64,000 nt of DNA from the NCBI RefSeq assembly GCF_014654615.1, contig NZ_BNBB01000021.1:31055-95054 (forward strand). The letters are read 5' to 3'. The position numbers and the translations under genes were made by a program. The notes beneath the pieces are model-generated. The model searched no databases, had not been told where the DNA came from, and saw only the letters and a program-made list of their open reading frames with translations. Position 1 is the first letter of the stretch; each line of letters begins with the position of its first letter. Positions 6,750 to 15,056 of this stretch are shown piece after piece. Origin of the DNA: Streptosporangium violaceochromogenes (GTDB taxonomy: Bacteria > Actinomycetota > Actinomycetes > Streptosporangiales > Streptosporangiaceae).

Positions 6750-8090
6750 GTGAGCGACCTTCCGCGCCGCGCAGTCACGCGATCCGCCAAGCTGGCGGCC
6801 CTGCCGATCGGGTTCGCCGGCCGCACCGCCCTCGGGCTGGGAAAACGCATCGGAGGCAAGTCCGCGGAGATCGTCGCCCAGGAGATCCAGCAGCGTACGG
6901 CCGAGCAGATCTTCAAAGTCCTCGGAGAGCTCAAGGGCGGGGCGATGAAACTCGGCCAGGCGCTGTCCATCTTCGAGGCCGCGCTGCCCTCCGAGATCGC
7001 CGGCCCCTACCGGGCGACCCTGACCAGGCTCCAGGACTCCGCGCCGCCCCTGCCCGCGAGGACGGTGCACAAGGTCCTCGTCGAGCAGCTGGGCGACGAC
7101 TGGCGAGAGAACTTCCTGTCGTTCAACGACCGGCCGGCCGCCGCCGCCTCGATCGGGCAGGTGCACAAGGGCGTCTGGCACGACGGCCGGACGGTCGCGG
7201 TCAAGATCCAGTACCCCGGGGCGGGCAGCGCGCTGCTCTCCGACTTCACCCAGATCTCCCGGCTCGGAAAGCTCTTCGGGGTGTTGCTGCCCGGCCTCGA
7301 CATCAAGGCCGTCCTCAGCGAGCTGCGTGAGCGGGTTGCCGAGGAGCTCGACTACCTCCGGGAGGCCGAGGCGCAGCACGCCTTCGCCCTGGAGTTCAAG
7401 GACGACCCCGACTTCATGGTCCCGGACGTCATCGCCGCCAACGAGCAGGTGCTCGTCTCCGAGTGGGTGGACGGCACCCCGCTGTCGCGGATCATCAGCG
7501 ACGGCACCCAGCGAGAGCGTGACCGCGCCGGGCTTCAGCTCGTCCGGTTCCTCTTCAGCTCGCCCGCGCGGGTCGGCATGCTCCACGCCGACCCCCACCC
7601 GGGCAACTTCCGGATCCTCGACGACGGCCGGCTGTGCGTGCTCGACTTCGGCGCCGTCAACCGGATGCCCGACGGCTATCCCCCCGTCTTCGGAAAGCTG
7701 ACCCGCATCTTCAACAACGGTGACATGGAGCAGGTGATTCAGGGCCTGCGGGACGAGGGGTTCATCCTCCCGCACATCGAGGTGGACACCGAGGCCCTGC
7801 GGGCCTTCCTCGCCCCCTACATCGAGCCGACCGCGGTGGAGGAGTTCACCTTCAGCCGCGAGTGGCTGCAGGAGCAGGCGGCCACGGTCACCGACCTGCG
7901 GCCCGGCAACGTGGTGCGCCAGCTCAATCTGCCGGTGTCCTACGTCCTCATCCACCGGGTGCACGCGGCCGGGGTGGGGGTGCTCTGCCAGCTCGGCGCC
8001 ACGGCCCGCTTCCGCCAGGAGGTGATCCGCTGGGTTCCGGGCTTCGCGGACGACGACGTCGAGGGACGGCCCGCCGCCGCGGCGAGCTGA
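6750..8090 (+). CDS. ABC1/UbiB (AarF)-family atypical kinase
   Basis: 446 residues, the usual family size. ABC1 hallmarks are all visible: MKLGQALS (the KxGQ motif) near residue 70, the Ala-rich loop AAASIGQVHKG, the Lys strand VAVKIQYPG, the catalytic loop HADPHPGNF and the metal motif LDFGAV. The family (UbiB, Coq8/ADCK) are ATPases or kinases tied to isoprenoid quinone biology; menaquinone would be the quinone here, though that role is inferred. There are no obvious membrane helices. The start is the first in-frame GTG (6750). A convergent terminator lies downstream. Confidence 0.92.
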   Translation: MSDLPRRAVTRSAKLAALPIGFAGRTALGLGKRIGGKSAEIVAQEIQQRTAEQIFKVLGELKGGAMKLGQALSIFEAALPSEIAGPYRATLTRLQDSAPPLPARTVHKVLVEQLGDDWRENFLSFNDRPAAAASIGQVHKGVWHDGRTVAVKIQYPGAGSALLSDFTQISRLGKLFGVLLPGLDIKAVLSELRERVAEELDYLREAEAQHAFALEFKDDPDFMVPDVIAANEQVLVSEWVDGTPLSRIISDGTQRERDRAGLQLVRFLFSSPARVGMLHADPHPGNFRILDDGRLCVLDFGAVNRMPDGYPPVFGKLTRIFNNGDMEQVIQGLRDEGFILPHIEVDTEALRAFLAPYIEPTAVEEFTFSREWLQEQAATVTDLRPGNVVRQLNLPVSYVLIHRVHAAGVGVLCQLGATARFRQEVIRWVPGFADDDVEGRPAAAAS

Positions 8091-8172
8091 GCGCCGGCGA
8101 GCCTTCCGCCCCGGGAAGGTTCACAGAAGGGACGAAAGCAACAGGGAGCCAAGAGGGGCACCAAAGGCCAGC

Positions 8173-8199
8173 AGGGGTGGCCCGGAGCGGGCCACCCCT
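8173..8199. terminator. hairpin terminator between convergent genes
   Basis: AGGGGTGGCCC (8173-8183) and GGGCCACCCCT (8189-8199) form a perfect 11-bp stem with a 5-nt loop, placed between the ABC1 stop (8090) and the stop of the small minus-strand gene (8214). Its symmetry would serve both directions, although the T-tract is short. Confidence 0.7.
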
Positions 8200-8213
8200 T
8201 GGGGTACCGGTGG

Positions 8214-8408
8214 TCAGACGAGACGCAGAAGCGCGTGGCGCAGGCTCAGGGAGGCGCGCTCGACCTCGCGGCGCGCACGCCGTGCCCGCAGAAGGTCGCG
8301 CGCACGCCGATGCTCCTCCGCCTGGCGGTGGCGGGTCTGTATTCGCTCACGCACCAGTTCTTCGTGAACGGAAGGTGTACCGAAGCCGCGGGTGCTGAAG
8401 TAGGTCAT
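8214..8408 (-). CDS. small basic conserved-type protein upstream of the ABC1 terminator
   Basis: 64 residues from ATG at 8408 with AAAGGA about 10 nt upstream. It starts MTYFSTRGFGTPSVHEELV and continues as a charged, Arg-rich helical stretch (RERIQTRHRQAEEHRRARDL) ending in a Leu-rich segment. No domain is recognised. It lies directly downstream of whiB7 on the same strand (70 bp gap), so it may be read from the whiB7 transcript. It could be a small nucleic-acid- or ribosome-associated protein; that is speculation based only on charge. Confidence 0.7.
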   Translation of the reverse strand: MTYFSTRGFGTPSVHEELVRERIQTRHRQAEEHRRARDLLRARRARREVERASLSLRHALLRLV

Positions 8409-8478
8409 CGTAGGTGGTCCTTTCGGGAGGGGCACAGGAGTTCTCAGAGTTTTTGGGGAAGGCCGGGCCCTGCCGGTG

Positions 8479-8748
8479 TCAGGCCGCGACCGGGGTCTTG
8501 CGGGGACGGCCGCGAGGGCGCTTCTTCGGGACGACGACGCCTCGCAGGATGAGCTCGCCGCCCCAGACACCCCAGGGCTCCTCGCGCTCAAGCGCGCGGG
8601 CCAGGCATGCCTGCCGGATCGGGCAGCGTCCGCAGAGCGCCTTGGCGAACTCCACGTCCTCGGGAGACTCCGCGAACCAGAGGTCGGGGTCGGTACGACA
8701 GGGGATTACGGCTTCGTCGATCAGGTCCATGATCGTCTGGGCCCCCAT
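8479..8748 (-). CDS. whiB7: WhiB7-like Fe-S transcription factor with AT-hook
   Basis: 89 residues from ATG at 8748, preceded by GAGAGGTGA at good spacing; an in-frame GTG at 8757 is the alternative. Four Cys ligate the Fe-S cluster: one in VIPCRTDPDLWF and three in CGRCPIRQAC. GVWGGE is the WhiB turn. The C-terminal RPRGRPRKT is the AT-hook that distinguishes WhiB7 from other Wbl proteins. Known role: with the primary sigma factor it activates intrinsic antibiotic-resistance and redox genes. Position next to uvrD2 matches Rv3197A. A ~470-nt leader with upstream ORF and terminator precedes it. Confidence 0.93.
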   Translation of the reverse strand: MGAQTIMDLIDEAVIPCRTDPDLWFAESPEDVEFAKALCGRCPIRQACLARALEREEPWGVWGGELILRGVVVPKKRPRGRPRKTPVAA

Positions 8749-8824
8749 CTGCTTCACCTCTCAGTTAGGTATTGATCTTTGGTTACCTCTGGGTGGGGGG
8801 ACAGGAATGCCGGGGCAAACAAGA

Positions 8825-8856
8825 AGGCCGCGGATCCTGGTGCGGATCCGCGGCCT
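8825..8856 (-). terminator. Rho-independent terminator (attenuator) in the whiB7 leader
   Basis: A perfect 13-bp stem (8825-8837 with 8844-8856, core GGCCGCGGATCC) around a 6-nt loop is followed on the minus strand by TTCTTGTTTG. It lies between the leader ORF and whiB7 on the same strand. A second 7-bp hairpin, CCGGTCA/TGACCGG (8869-8875, 8881-8887), directly precedes it and contains the leader-ORF stop codon. Conditional termination of the whiB7/wblC leader is known in actinobacteria; operation here is inferred. Confidence 0.8.
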
Positions 8857-8872
8857 GAAGGCTCTCAACCGG

Positions 8873-9166
8873 TCAGGTTATGACCGGAGGTTGCCTCCAG
8901 GGATACGGACCACGCGAACCACCACGTGCGATGTGCTTGGTCGGTGCGTAGCCGGCGCCGGGAGCCGGGACGGCCACGACACCCGTCGCCGCGAAAGCGG
9001 TCAGGGCGCGCGGACGGCCGGTCGGCACCTGCGTCTGGACGGACTGCTCTCGGCGGAGCTGGGTGGCCACACCATCGGCGAGGAGAGCCTGGCCGTGGAG
9101 GGACGGGAACGCGCCCGGACGCGCGGAAGCGAGCCCGAACCGGGACCGCATCAGTTGCTTCTTCAC
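8873..9166 (-). CDS. whiB7 leader (upstream) ORF, 97 residues
   Basis: GTG at 9166 with a strong Shine-Dalgarno (GGAGGTGA) upstream. The product begins MKKQLMRSRFGLASARPG, is rich in Arg, Gly, Pro and Ala, and ends PYPWRQPPVIT. It has no recognisable domain. The TGA (8875-8873) falls inside the CCGGTCA hairpin just before the terminator, the geometry of a translation-coupled attenuator. The C-terminal proline-rich end could make it sensitive to slow ribosomes (inference). Whether the peptide itself has a function is unknown. Confidence 0.6.
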   Translation of the reverse strand: MKKQLMRSRFGLASARPGAFPSLHGQALLADGVATQLRREQSVQTQVPTGRPRALTAFAATGVVAVPAPGAGYAPTKHIARGGSRGPYPWRQPPVIT

Positions 9167-9225
9167 CGTGGACTCACCTCCATTCGTCGATCGCCGGACA
9201 GGATCGTCCGACTTGCTTGACCATG

Positions 9226-9263
9226 ACCCTAAACCCCGGTAGCCGGGGCGGGCAACATATTTT
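9226..9263 (-). promoter_or_regulatory. predicted WhiB7-autoregulated promoter
   Basis: On the minus strand, AAAATAT (9263-9257) is followed by -35 TTGCCC (9255-9250), an 18-bp spacer and -10 TAGGGT (9231-9226). An A-tract a few bases upstream of the -35 is the known WhiB7 AT-hook target. It lies between the tesB stop and the leader ORF. Confidence 0.7.
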
Positions 9264-9275
9264 CCACCTGCGGTT

Positions 9276-10148
9276 TTACCCCATGTTCACGCGGATCATC
9301 ACTTCCTGAACCACTGATACCACCAGTTCGCCGGAACGGGTGAACATCTCCCCCCTCGCCAGCCCCCGCGCCCCTCCCGCCCAGGGCGACTCCTGGGCGT
9401 ACATCAGCCAGTCGTCCACGCGGAAGGGCCGGTGGAACCACATCGCGTGGTCCAGTGAGGCGCCCGAGACGTCGGAGGCGCCCCAGGCCAGGCCGTGGGC
9501 CAGCAGGACGGTGTCCACCAGGGTGAAGTCGGAGGCGTAGGCGGCGAGGACGACGTGCAGCAGCGGGTCGTCGGGCAGGTCGGCCTCGTAGCGGAACCAG
9601 ACGTTCGTCACCGAGCCCCGCAGCGCCGGATCGCGCTCGGCCTCCCAGGTGAGGGGGGTGACGTAGCGGGCGTCCACCGGGCGGGGCCTGTCCAGCCACT
9701 CGCGCCGGGGGACCTCCACCCCCAGGACCTGCTGGATCCGTTCCTCGAACCGGGGCATGGTCTCGGGGCCGGCCACGCGAGGCATCACCGCGGCCTGGTG
9801 CTCGACCCCGGGCTCCAGGATGTGGAAGGAGGCCGACATCGTGAAGATCGCCTTGCCGTGCTGGACGGCCACCACCCTGCGCGTGGTGAAGGAGCGGCCG
9901 TCGCGGACGCGCTCGACGTTGTAGACGATGGGGACCGCCGGGTCACCCGGCCGGATGAAGTAGGCGTGCAAGGAGTGGACGTGCCGCTCGGAGGGGACCG
10001 TCCGGCCCGCCGCGACCAGCGCCTGGGCCGCCACCTGGCCGCCGAACACGCGCTGGATGTGCTCCTCGGGGCTGCGGCCCCTGAAGATGTCGCGTTCGAT
10101 CTGCTCCAGGTCCAGCAGGCCCAGTAACTCCTTGAGCGCCTCGTTCAC
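9276..10148 (-). CDS. tesB: acyl-CoA thioesterase II
   Basis: 290 residues, like E. coli TesB (286). Double-hotdog features are visible: FGGQVAAQALVAAGRTV in the first half, the HSLHAYFIRPGDP strand, SFTTRRVVAVQHGKAIF, and in the second half ASDFTLVDTVLLAHG and SLDHAMWFHRPFRVDDWLMY. The conserved Asp and the Thr/Gln elements lie in the second hotdog. It hydrolyses acyl-CoA to free acid and CoA in the cytoplasm. The GTG start overlaps the uvrD2 TGA (GTGA), so it is translated from the uvrD2 message. In mycobacteria whiB7 adjoins uvrD2 directly; here tesB lies between them. Confidence 0.93.
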   Translation of the reverse strand: MNEALKELLGLLDLEQIERDIFRGRSPEEHIQRVFGGQVAAQALVAAGRTVPSERHVHSLHAYFIRPGDPAVPIVYNVERVRDGRSFTTRRVVAVQHGKAIFTMSASFHILEPGVEHQAAVMPRVAGPETMPRFEERIQQVLGVEVPRREWLDRPRPVDARYVTPLTWEAERDPALRGSVTNVWFRYEADLPDDPLLHVVLAAYASDFTLVDTVLLAHGLAWGASDVSGASLDHAMWFHRPFRVDDWLMYAQESPWAGGARGLARGEMFTRSGELVVSVVQEVMIRVNMG

Positions 10149-12229
10149 GGATCCTCCGTACGGTCTGCGGCGGCACGGCAGAGAGCGAGCACCGCCTCAC
10201 CGTACCGCTCAAGTTTGACGCGCCCGATTCCGGTGATGGCCGCCAGGTCTTGCTCGCGCGCCGGCGCGCGCTCGGCGATGGCCTGGAGGGTGACGTCGGT
10301 GAAGACGACGTAGGACGGGACCTTGGCCTCCTTGGCGACCGCGGCGCGCCAGGACCTCAGGCTCTCCAGGAGGGCCTCGTCGTACTCGGCCGGGCAGGTG
10401 GCGCACCTGCCGAGTTTCCGCTCGGGGGCCGCGACGAGGGTCTTGCCGCAGACCCGGCAGCTCACCGGGGCGGCGATCGGGCGGCGCTCGCCCGGCTCCC
10501 GCGAGGGGGCGCGCTCGCGCGCCGGCCGGGCTGAGGCGCCCAGACGGCCGGTGAGGCCGCCGAGGAAACGGGAGGGACGTCTGGACCGGCGTCCCCCCGG
10601 CGAGCGCGCCAGCGCCCACGACAGGGCCAGGTGGACCCTCGCCCGGGTGATGCCGACGTACAGCAGACGGCGCTCCTCCTCGATCTGGTCGGGCGTCTCG
10701 GCGTAGACGATCGGGAGCATCCCGTCGGTGACGCCCACCAGGAAGACCGCGTCCCACTCCAGCCCCTTGGCCGCGTGCAGCGAGGCCAGCGTCACGCCCT
10801 CGACGGGCGGCGCGTGCTGCTCTCCCGCCCGGCGTTCGAGCTCGGCGACGAAGGCGGGCAGGTCGGCGCCCTGGGCGGCGAGGTCCTCGGCGAGGCCGGC
10901 CAGCGCCTTCAGCGACTCCCACCGCTCGCGGGCCCCGCCGCCGCCGGGCGCCTGGGGGGTGAGGCCGACCCCGGCGAGGATGTGGTGGACGGTCGCGACC
11001 ATGTCGTCGTCGCGTGAGGCGGAGCGGGCGGCGCCGCGCAGCAGGACGACCGCCTGCCGGACCTCCGGGCGCTCGAAGAAGCGGTCGGCGCCGCGCAGGA
11101 CGTAGGGGACGCCGGCCTCGGCGAACGCCTGCTCGTAGGACTCGGACTGGGCGTTGACGCGGAAGAGCACGGCGATCTCGCGGGCCGGCACGCCCGAGCC
11201 GATGAGAGCGCGCGCCGCCCGCGCCACTCCCCGGGCCTCGGCCTGCTCGTCGTCGTACTCGGTGAAGGCGGGCTCCGGCCCGTCCTGACGCTGGGCGAGG
11301 AGGGTGAGCCGGTGGGGGGTCTTGGCCGCGTCGAGCACCCGGTTGGCCAGGGAGACGACCTGGGGGGTGGAGCGGTAGTCGCGGATCAGCCTGATCACGG
11401 GGGCGTCGGGGTACTCGACCGGAAAGCCGGTGAGGTAGCGGGGGGTCGCGCCGGTGAAGGAGTAGATCGTCTGGTTGGGGTCGCCGACCACGCACAGGTC
11501 GTCACGTCCGCCGAGCCAGGTGTCCAGGAGCAGCTTCTGCAGCGGGTTGACGTCCTGGTACTCGTCCACGACGAAGTGGCGGTACTGCCCGCGGATCAGC
11601 GCGGCCACCTCGTGGTGCTCGGTCATCACGGCGGCGGTGAGTTCGAGGACGGTCTCGAAGTCGATCTGGTTGCGCTCCCGGCGCAGCGTCTCGTAGGCGT
11701 CGTAGAGGCGGAAGACCTCCTCGGCGGGCACGGGCGGGACGCGACCGGCCTTCCGGGCCGCCTCGGCGTAGTCCTCGGGGCCGATCTGGGTGGCCTTGGC
11801 CCATTCGATCTCCGAGGCGATGTCACGCAGTTCGGAGCGGTCGGGGCTCTTTCTGAGGGCACGGCAGGCGTCGACGAGCAGGGGCAGCTTCGACTCGATC
11901 ACCTTGGGCGGGGGGCCGCCGACGACGCGCGGCCAGAAGTAGGTGAGCTGGCGCAGCGCGGCGGCGTGGAAGGTGCGGGCCTGCACCCCCGGGGCGCCGA
12001 GCTGCCGCAGGCGCTGCCGAAGCTCCCCGGCGGCGCGTGTGGTGAACGTCACCGCGAGCACGCTCCGGGCGTCGACCACCCCGCCGCGGACCGCGTGGGC
12101 GATGCGGTGGGTGATCGCCCGTGTCTTTCCCGTGCCCGCCCCGGCGAGCACGCAGACCGGCCCTCGGACGGCCTCGGCCACCGCCCGCTGCTCGGGATCG
12201 AGTCCCGCCAGGACGTCGTCGGACTGCAC
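10145..12229 (-). CDS. uvrD2: UvrD2 superfamily 1 DNA helicase
   Basis: 694 residues. Helicase motifs: Walker A LAGAGTGKT near residue 33, TFTTRAAGEL, the Walker B FVVDEYQDVNP, GDPNQTIYSF, DYRSTPQVV, LASLHAAKGLEWDAVF and YVGITRAR. The C-terminal part has the tetracysteine CRVCG...CATC that defines UvrD2, followed by an HRDC domain (VFTDVTLQAIAE, ITGIGRVKLERYG). Known role: 3'-to-5' ATP-dependent helicase, essential in mycobacteria. It heads a uvrD2-tesB unit. The promoter must lie in the 179-bp divergent region up to 12408. Confidence 0.95.
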   Translation of the reverse strand: MQSDDVLAGLDPEQRAVAEAVRGPVCVLAGAGTGKTRAITHRIAHAVRGGVVDARSVLAVTFTTRAAGELRQRLRQLGAPGVQARTFHAAALRQLTYFWPRVVGGPPPKVIESKLPLLVDACRALRKSPDRSELRDIASEIEWAKATQIGPEDYAEAARKAGRVPPVPAEEVFRLYDAYETLRRERNQIDFETVLELTAAVMTEHHEVAALIRGQYRHFVVDEYQDVNPLQKLLLDTWLGGRDDLCVVGDPNQTIYSFTGATPRYLTGFPVEYPDAPVIRLIRDYRSTPQVVSLANRVLDAAKTPHRLTLLAQRQDGPEPAFTEYDDEQAEARGVARAARALIGSGVPAREIAVLFRVNAQSESYEQAFAEAGVPYVLRGADRFFERPEVRQAVVLLRGAARSASRDDDMVATVHHILAGVGLTPQAPGGGGARERWESLKALAGLAEDLAAQGADLPAFVAELERRAGEQHAPPVEGVTLASLHAAKGLEWDAVFLVGVTDGMLPIVYAETPDQIEEERRLLYVGITRARVHLALSWALARSPGGRRSRRPSRFLGGLTGRLGASARPARERAPSREPGERRPIAAPVSCRVCGKTLVAAPERKLGRCATCPAEYDEALLESLRSWRAAVAKEAKVPSYVVFTDVTLQAIAERAPAREQDLAAITGIGRVKLERYGEAVLALCRAAADRTEDP

Positions 12230-12408
12230 GGAGACTCCTCACACACGGTTGAGCAGGCCGGACGGAAGGAGTCCTTCCGCCCGGTGGCCAAGCATCGTCC
12301 ATTCTGGCAACATGCCGCCGTCAACCTATGTCGTTCGCCGAGATGCATAAAAAAGGTAGTTCCTCCACAATGGGTGCAAACTGAACCCTGGAGTTAAGGA
12401 AGAGGCCT

Positions 12409-13437
12409 GTGCGAACCGCGGTAACCGTGAGTGCTCTCGCCCTGGCGGCGTTGGTGATCGGCCCCGTGGCGCCCCATGCGTCTCTCGTGGCGTACGCCTC
12501 CTCGGCGGCCTCGCACTCCGGCGGCACGCCCCTCAGGCCGCTGAAGGCCGACCCCACCGCCGCCCCCGCCGCCCCCGCGCCCACGATTCCCGCACCCACG
12601 GCGACACCGAAGAAACCCTCCGCTCCGGACCCGGAGAAGGAGGACGATCCCGACGACGACCCCCTCCACGGCGTCGTCGTCGACACCGTGCCGTACGGTC
12701 CGCACACCCACCAGCGCATGGACGTCTGGCGCCACATGGACGGCCTGCGGCGGCCCGGTGTCTTCCTGATCCACGGCGGCTGGTGGTCGAGCGGCGACAA
12801 GAAGTACATGGCCGAGATCACCAGGAGCTACGCCGCGCAGGGCTACGCGGTCTTCAACCTCAACTACCGCCTCTCCCGCGACGCGCCCTGGCCGGCGCAG
12901 CGCAACGACGTGCTCGACGCCGTCACCACCGCCCGCAGGCACGCCGCGGCGTGGTCCTTCGACCCCAACGACTACGTGATCGTCGGCTTCTCCGCCGGGG
13001 GCCACCTGGCCGCCTCCGCCGGCACCTACGGGGACGGCCTGCCCGGCCTGCGCGGCGTGGTCGGCGTCTCCCCGGTGATCTCGCCCATGCTGGCCTACGT
13101 CGACGGCGCCGACACCTTCGACCTCAACCGGCGCAGGCTGCGCGAAGCCGCCATCCAGCTCGCCGGGGGCTGCGAGCCCGCCCGGTGCTCGAAGGTCTGG
13201 GCGAGCATGGAGGTCGCGCGGTACGCGAGCCGGGGCGACGTGCCGATGCTGACGCTGCACTCCCACGACGAGTTCGTGCCGGTCGAGCACAGCCTCCTGC
13301 TCAAGGAGCGCCTGCACCGGTTCGGCGTCAGCATGACGGTGGCCACCGAGCCCGGCTCCGGTCACAGCGCGCCGCTGTACCGGCTGCCGGGGGTGGCGGA
13401 GCGGATCCAGGACTGGATCGCCCGCAAACTGCTCTGA
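12409..13437 (+). CDS. secreted alpha/beta-hydrolase (esterase/lipase)
   Basis: 342 residues from GTG at 12409 with AAGGAAGAGG upstream. A signal peptide (VSALALAALVIGPVAPHASLVAYA) is followed by a Pro/Ala/Thr linker and an acidic patch (EKEDDPDDD). The hydrolase has the oxyanion motif HGGWW, the nucleophile GFSAGGHLAASAG, an acid in SHDEFVPVEH and a His in GSGHSAPLY. Two Cys (GCEPARC) could form a disulphide. It resembles BD-FAE/carbohydrate-esterase-like hydrolases; the substrate is unknown. It is divergent from uvrD2 and followed by a hairpin, so probably monocistronic. Confidence 0.88.
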   Translation: MRTAVTVSALALAALVIGPVAPHASLVAYASSAASHSGGTPLRPLKADPTAAPAAPAPTIPAPTATPKKPSAPDPEKEDDPDDDPLHGVVVDTVPYGPHTHQRMDVWRHMDGLRRPGVFLIHGGWWSSGDKKYMAEITRSYAAQGYAVFNLNYRLSRDAPWPAQRNDVLDAVTTARRHAAAWSFDPNDYVIVGFSAGGHLAASAGTYGDGLPGLRGVVGVSPVISPMLAYVDGADTFDLNRRRLREAAIQLAGGCEPARCSKVWASMEVARYASRGDVPMLTLHSHDEFVPVEHSLLLKERLHRFGVSMTVATEPGSGHSAPLYRLPGVAERIQDWIARKLL

Positions 13438-13449
13438 CCTCAGGGAACA

Positions 13450-13481
13450 GACCGCTCCGGCCTCCGGGAAGACGAGCGGTC
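13450..13481. terminator. hairpin between esterase and mycoredoxin genes
   Basis: GACCGCTC (13450-13457) pairs with GAGCGGTC (13474-13481) around a 16-nt loop, followed by CTCGCCTTGTT. It is a plausible weak terminator 12 bp after the esterase stop. Confidence 0.5.
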
Positions 13482-13532
13482 CTCGCCTTGTTGGCATGAG
13501 CGCCGAACATCTCACGAGGGGGTAGTCCACAG

Positions 13533-13769
13533 ATGGCGCTGACGGTTTACACCACCACCTGGTGTGGTCCCTGCAGGCGGCTGAAGTCCCAGCTCACGCG
13601 GGAGGGGATCTCCTACCGGGAGGTCGACATCGAGCGCAACCCCGAGGCCGCGCGGTTCGTCATGAGCGTCAACGACGGCAACCAGACCGTGCCGACCGTG
13701 CTGTTCGAGGACGGCACGGCCGTCACCAACCCCTCGGTGATCGAGGTCAAGGCCCGGCTGAACGCCTGA
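13533..13769 (+). CDS. mrx1: mycoredoxin / glutaredoxin-like protein
   Basis: 78 residues from ATG at 13533. The thioredoxin-fold dithiol is TWCGPCRRLK (C11, C14), with the cis-Pro strand TVPTVLFEDG. Length and the RRLKSQLTREGI helix match the actinobacterial mycoredoxin-type family, which reduces mycothiol mixed disulphides. The active site is CGPC, whereas Mrx1 of mycobacteria has CGYC. It is convergent with nudC: the two stops abut at 13769/13770. The position next to nudC and uvrD2 matches Rv3198A. The symbol is by similarity and position. Confidence 0.85.
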   Translation: MALTVYTTTWCGPCRRLKSQLTREGISYREVDIERNPEAARFVMSVNDGNQTVPTVLFEDGTAVTNPSVIEVKARLNA

Positions 13770-14732
13770 TCACCAGTCTCCGGCGAGCGGGCCGCCGTAC
13801 CAGGTCTCGATCAGCCCGCGGGCGATCGAGACCTCGGACGGCAGGCGCACCTCGCCGCTCTTCAGGGCACAGCGCAGCTCCGCGCGGCCGAACCAGCGGG
13901 CCTCGGCGATCTCCTCGGGATCGAGGACGAACTCCGTGGAGACGGCCCGGGCGACGAAGCCGAGCATCAGGCTGCGCGGGAACGGCCAGGGCTGGCTGCC
14001 CAGATAGCGGGGGTCGGTGACGCGCACACCGACCTCCTCGGCCACCTCCCTGACGACGGCGTGCTCCAGCGACTCGCCCGGCTCCACGAACCCGGCGAGC
14101 ACCGAGAACCTCCCCGGCTGCCACTGCGGCCCCCTGGCCAGCAGGCAACGGTCCTCGCCGTCGTGGACGAGCATGATCACCGCGGGGTCGACCCGGGGGA
14201 AGTGCTGGCTGCCGTCCCTGGGGCAGACCCTCATGTGCCCACCCGCGCGCACCTCGGTACGGCTCCCGCAGCGCGGGCAGAACTCGTGGGTGGCGTGCCA
14301 GGCCTCCAGCGCCACCGCGTAGACCAGCAGCCCGGCGTCCAGATCTCCCAGCAGCGCGGCCACCTGGCGCAGCCCCGTGACGACGGGCCGCCCCTCCGGC
14401 AGCGCGGCGAGGGCCAGCGGGGCGACGGTCCGCTCGGCCGTCTCCTCCGGCGAGGCCGTCACCGCGAAGTAGGCGACGCCCTCGGCGTCCACGCCGAGCA
14501 GGTAGCGCTCCCCCGCGGGCGCCTCGGCCGGGGAGACCGTGACCAGGCGGACCTCCTGCCCGCTGCGGCGGACCGGCGCCTGCCCGCCGCCGACCACCAC
14601 GACCCGGGTGGCCGGGTCGGTCCACACCCGCTCGCACCACCGGGAGTCGCCGCGCAGCTGCGCCGAGCGGTCGATGGCGCCGCGCGCGAGCAGCAGCGGT
14701 CCCAGGAGTCCTGATGGTGGCGTGATCTCCAC
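13770..14732 (-). CDS. nudC: NAD(+)/NADH diphosphatase (NudC)
   Basis: 320 residues from GTG at 14732 with GACGGGGG just upstream; the longer frame runs into low-complexity DNA and is not used. Domains in order: NudC-like N-terminal domain, a zinc-ribbon region (CPRCGSRTEV...CPRDGS, the last pair being C/D rather than CxxC), the Nudix box GFVEPGESLEHAV with REVAEEVGV, and the SQPWPFPRS signature of NADH pyrophosphatases. It cleaves NAD(H) to NMN(H) and AMP; bacterial homologues also remove NAD caps from RNA. The position matches Rv3199c. Confidence 0.95.
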   Translation of the reverse strand: MEITPPSGLLGPLLLARGAIDRSAQLRGDSRWCERVWTDPATRVVVVGGGQAPVRRSGQEVRLVTVSPAEAPAGERYLLGVDAEGVAYFAVTASPEETAERTVAPLALAALPEGRPVVTGLRQVAALLGDLDAGLLVYAVALEAWHATHEFCPRCGSRTEVRAGGHMRVCPRDGSQHFPRVDPAVIMLVHDGEDRCLLARGPQWQPGRFSVLAGFVEPGESLEHAVVREVAEEVGVRVTDPRYLGSQPWPFPRSLMLGFVARAVSTEFVLDPEEIAEARWFGRAELRCALKSGEVRLPSEVSIARGLIETWYGGPLAGDW

Positions 14733-14825
14733 GTTGCCCCCGTCTTTAAGGCCGATTCGACATCTTATGCCGCGGAGCGGAGACGGTTTCCGCGTTCCCG
14801 CCATCCCGCCATCCCGCCGCCTCGC

Positions 14826-14905
14826 CGGCCCCGGCCCCGGCCCCGGCCCGGAGACGGGGACGGGGACGGAGACCGAGACCGGGACCGGGACCGGGACCGA
14901 GAACA
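14826..14905. repeat. low-complexity GGCCCC / GGGACC tract
   Basis: CCGGCC units (14826-14850) pass into GACGGG and then GAGACC/GGGACC hexamer units (14851-14905), all in register with a 6-bp period. It is non-coding and lies upstream of nudC and of the siderophore promoter; slippage is the likely origin. Confidence 0.7.
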
Positions 14906-15056
14906 AGGACGGCCGGAGGAAAGGAAAAAGGAGACGGCCCGGCGTGCCCCCGCACCGGGGATGCCGGATTCCCCTCTCCACACCGGAGAGGGACATATAC
15001 GGTGAATACGCAATCACCTCAACGAGATGATCTCCGTACGGCTAGGATTTATCGAG

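Noticed and set aside
14733..15017. N-terminal extension of NudC upstream of 14732
   Set aside because: The extension would read through the GGGACC/GGCCCC low-complexity tract as repeated VPVPV and GPGPG. The GTG at 14732 has a purine-rich SD and fits family starts.
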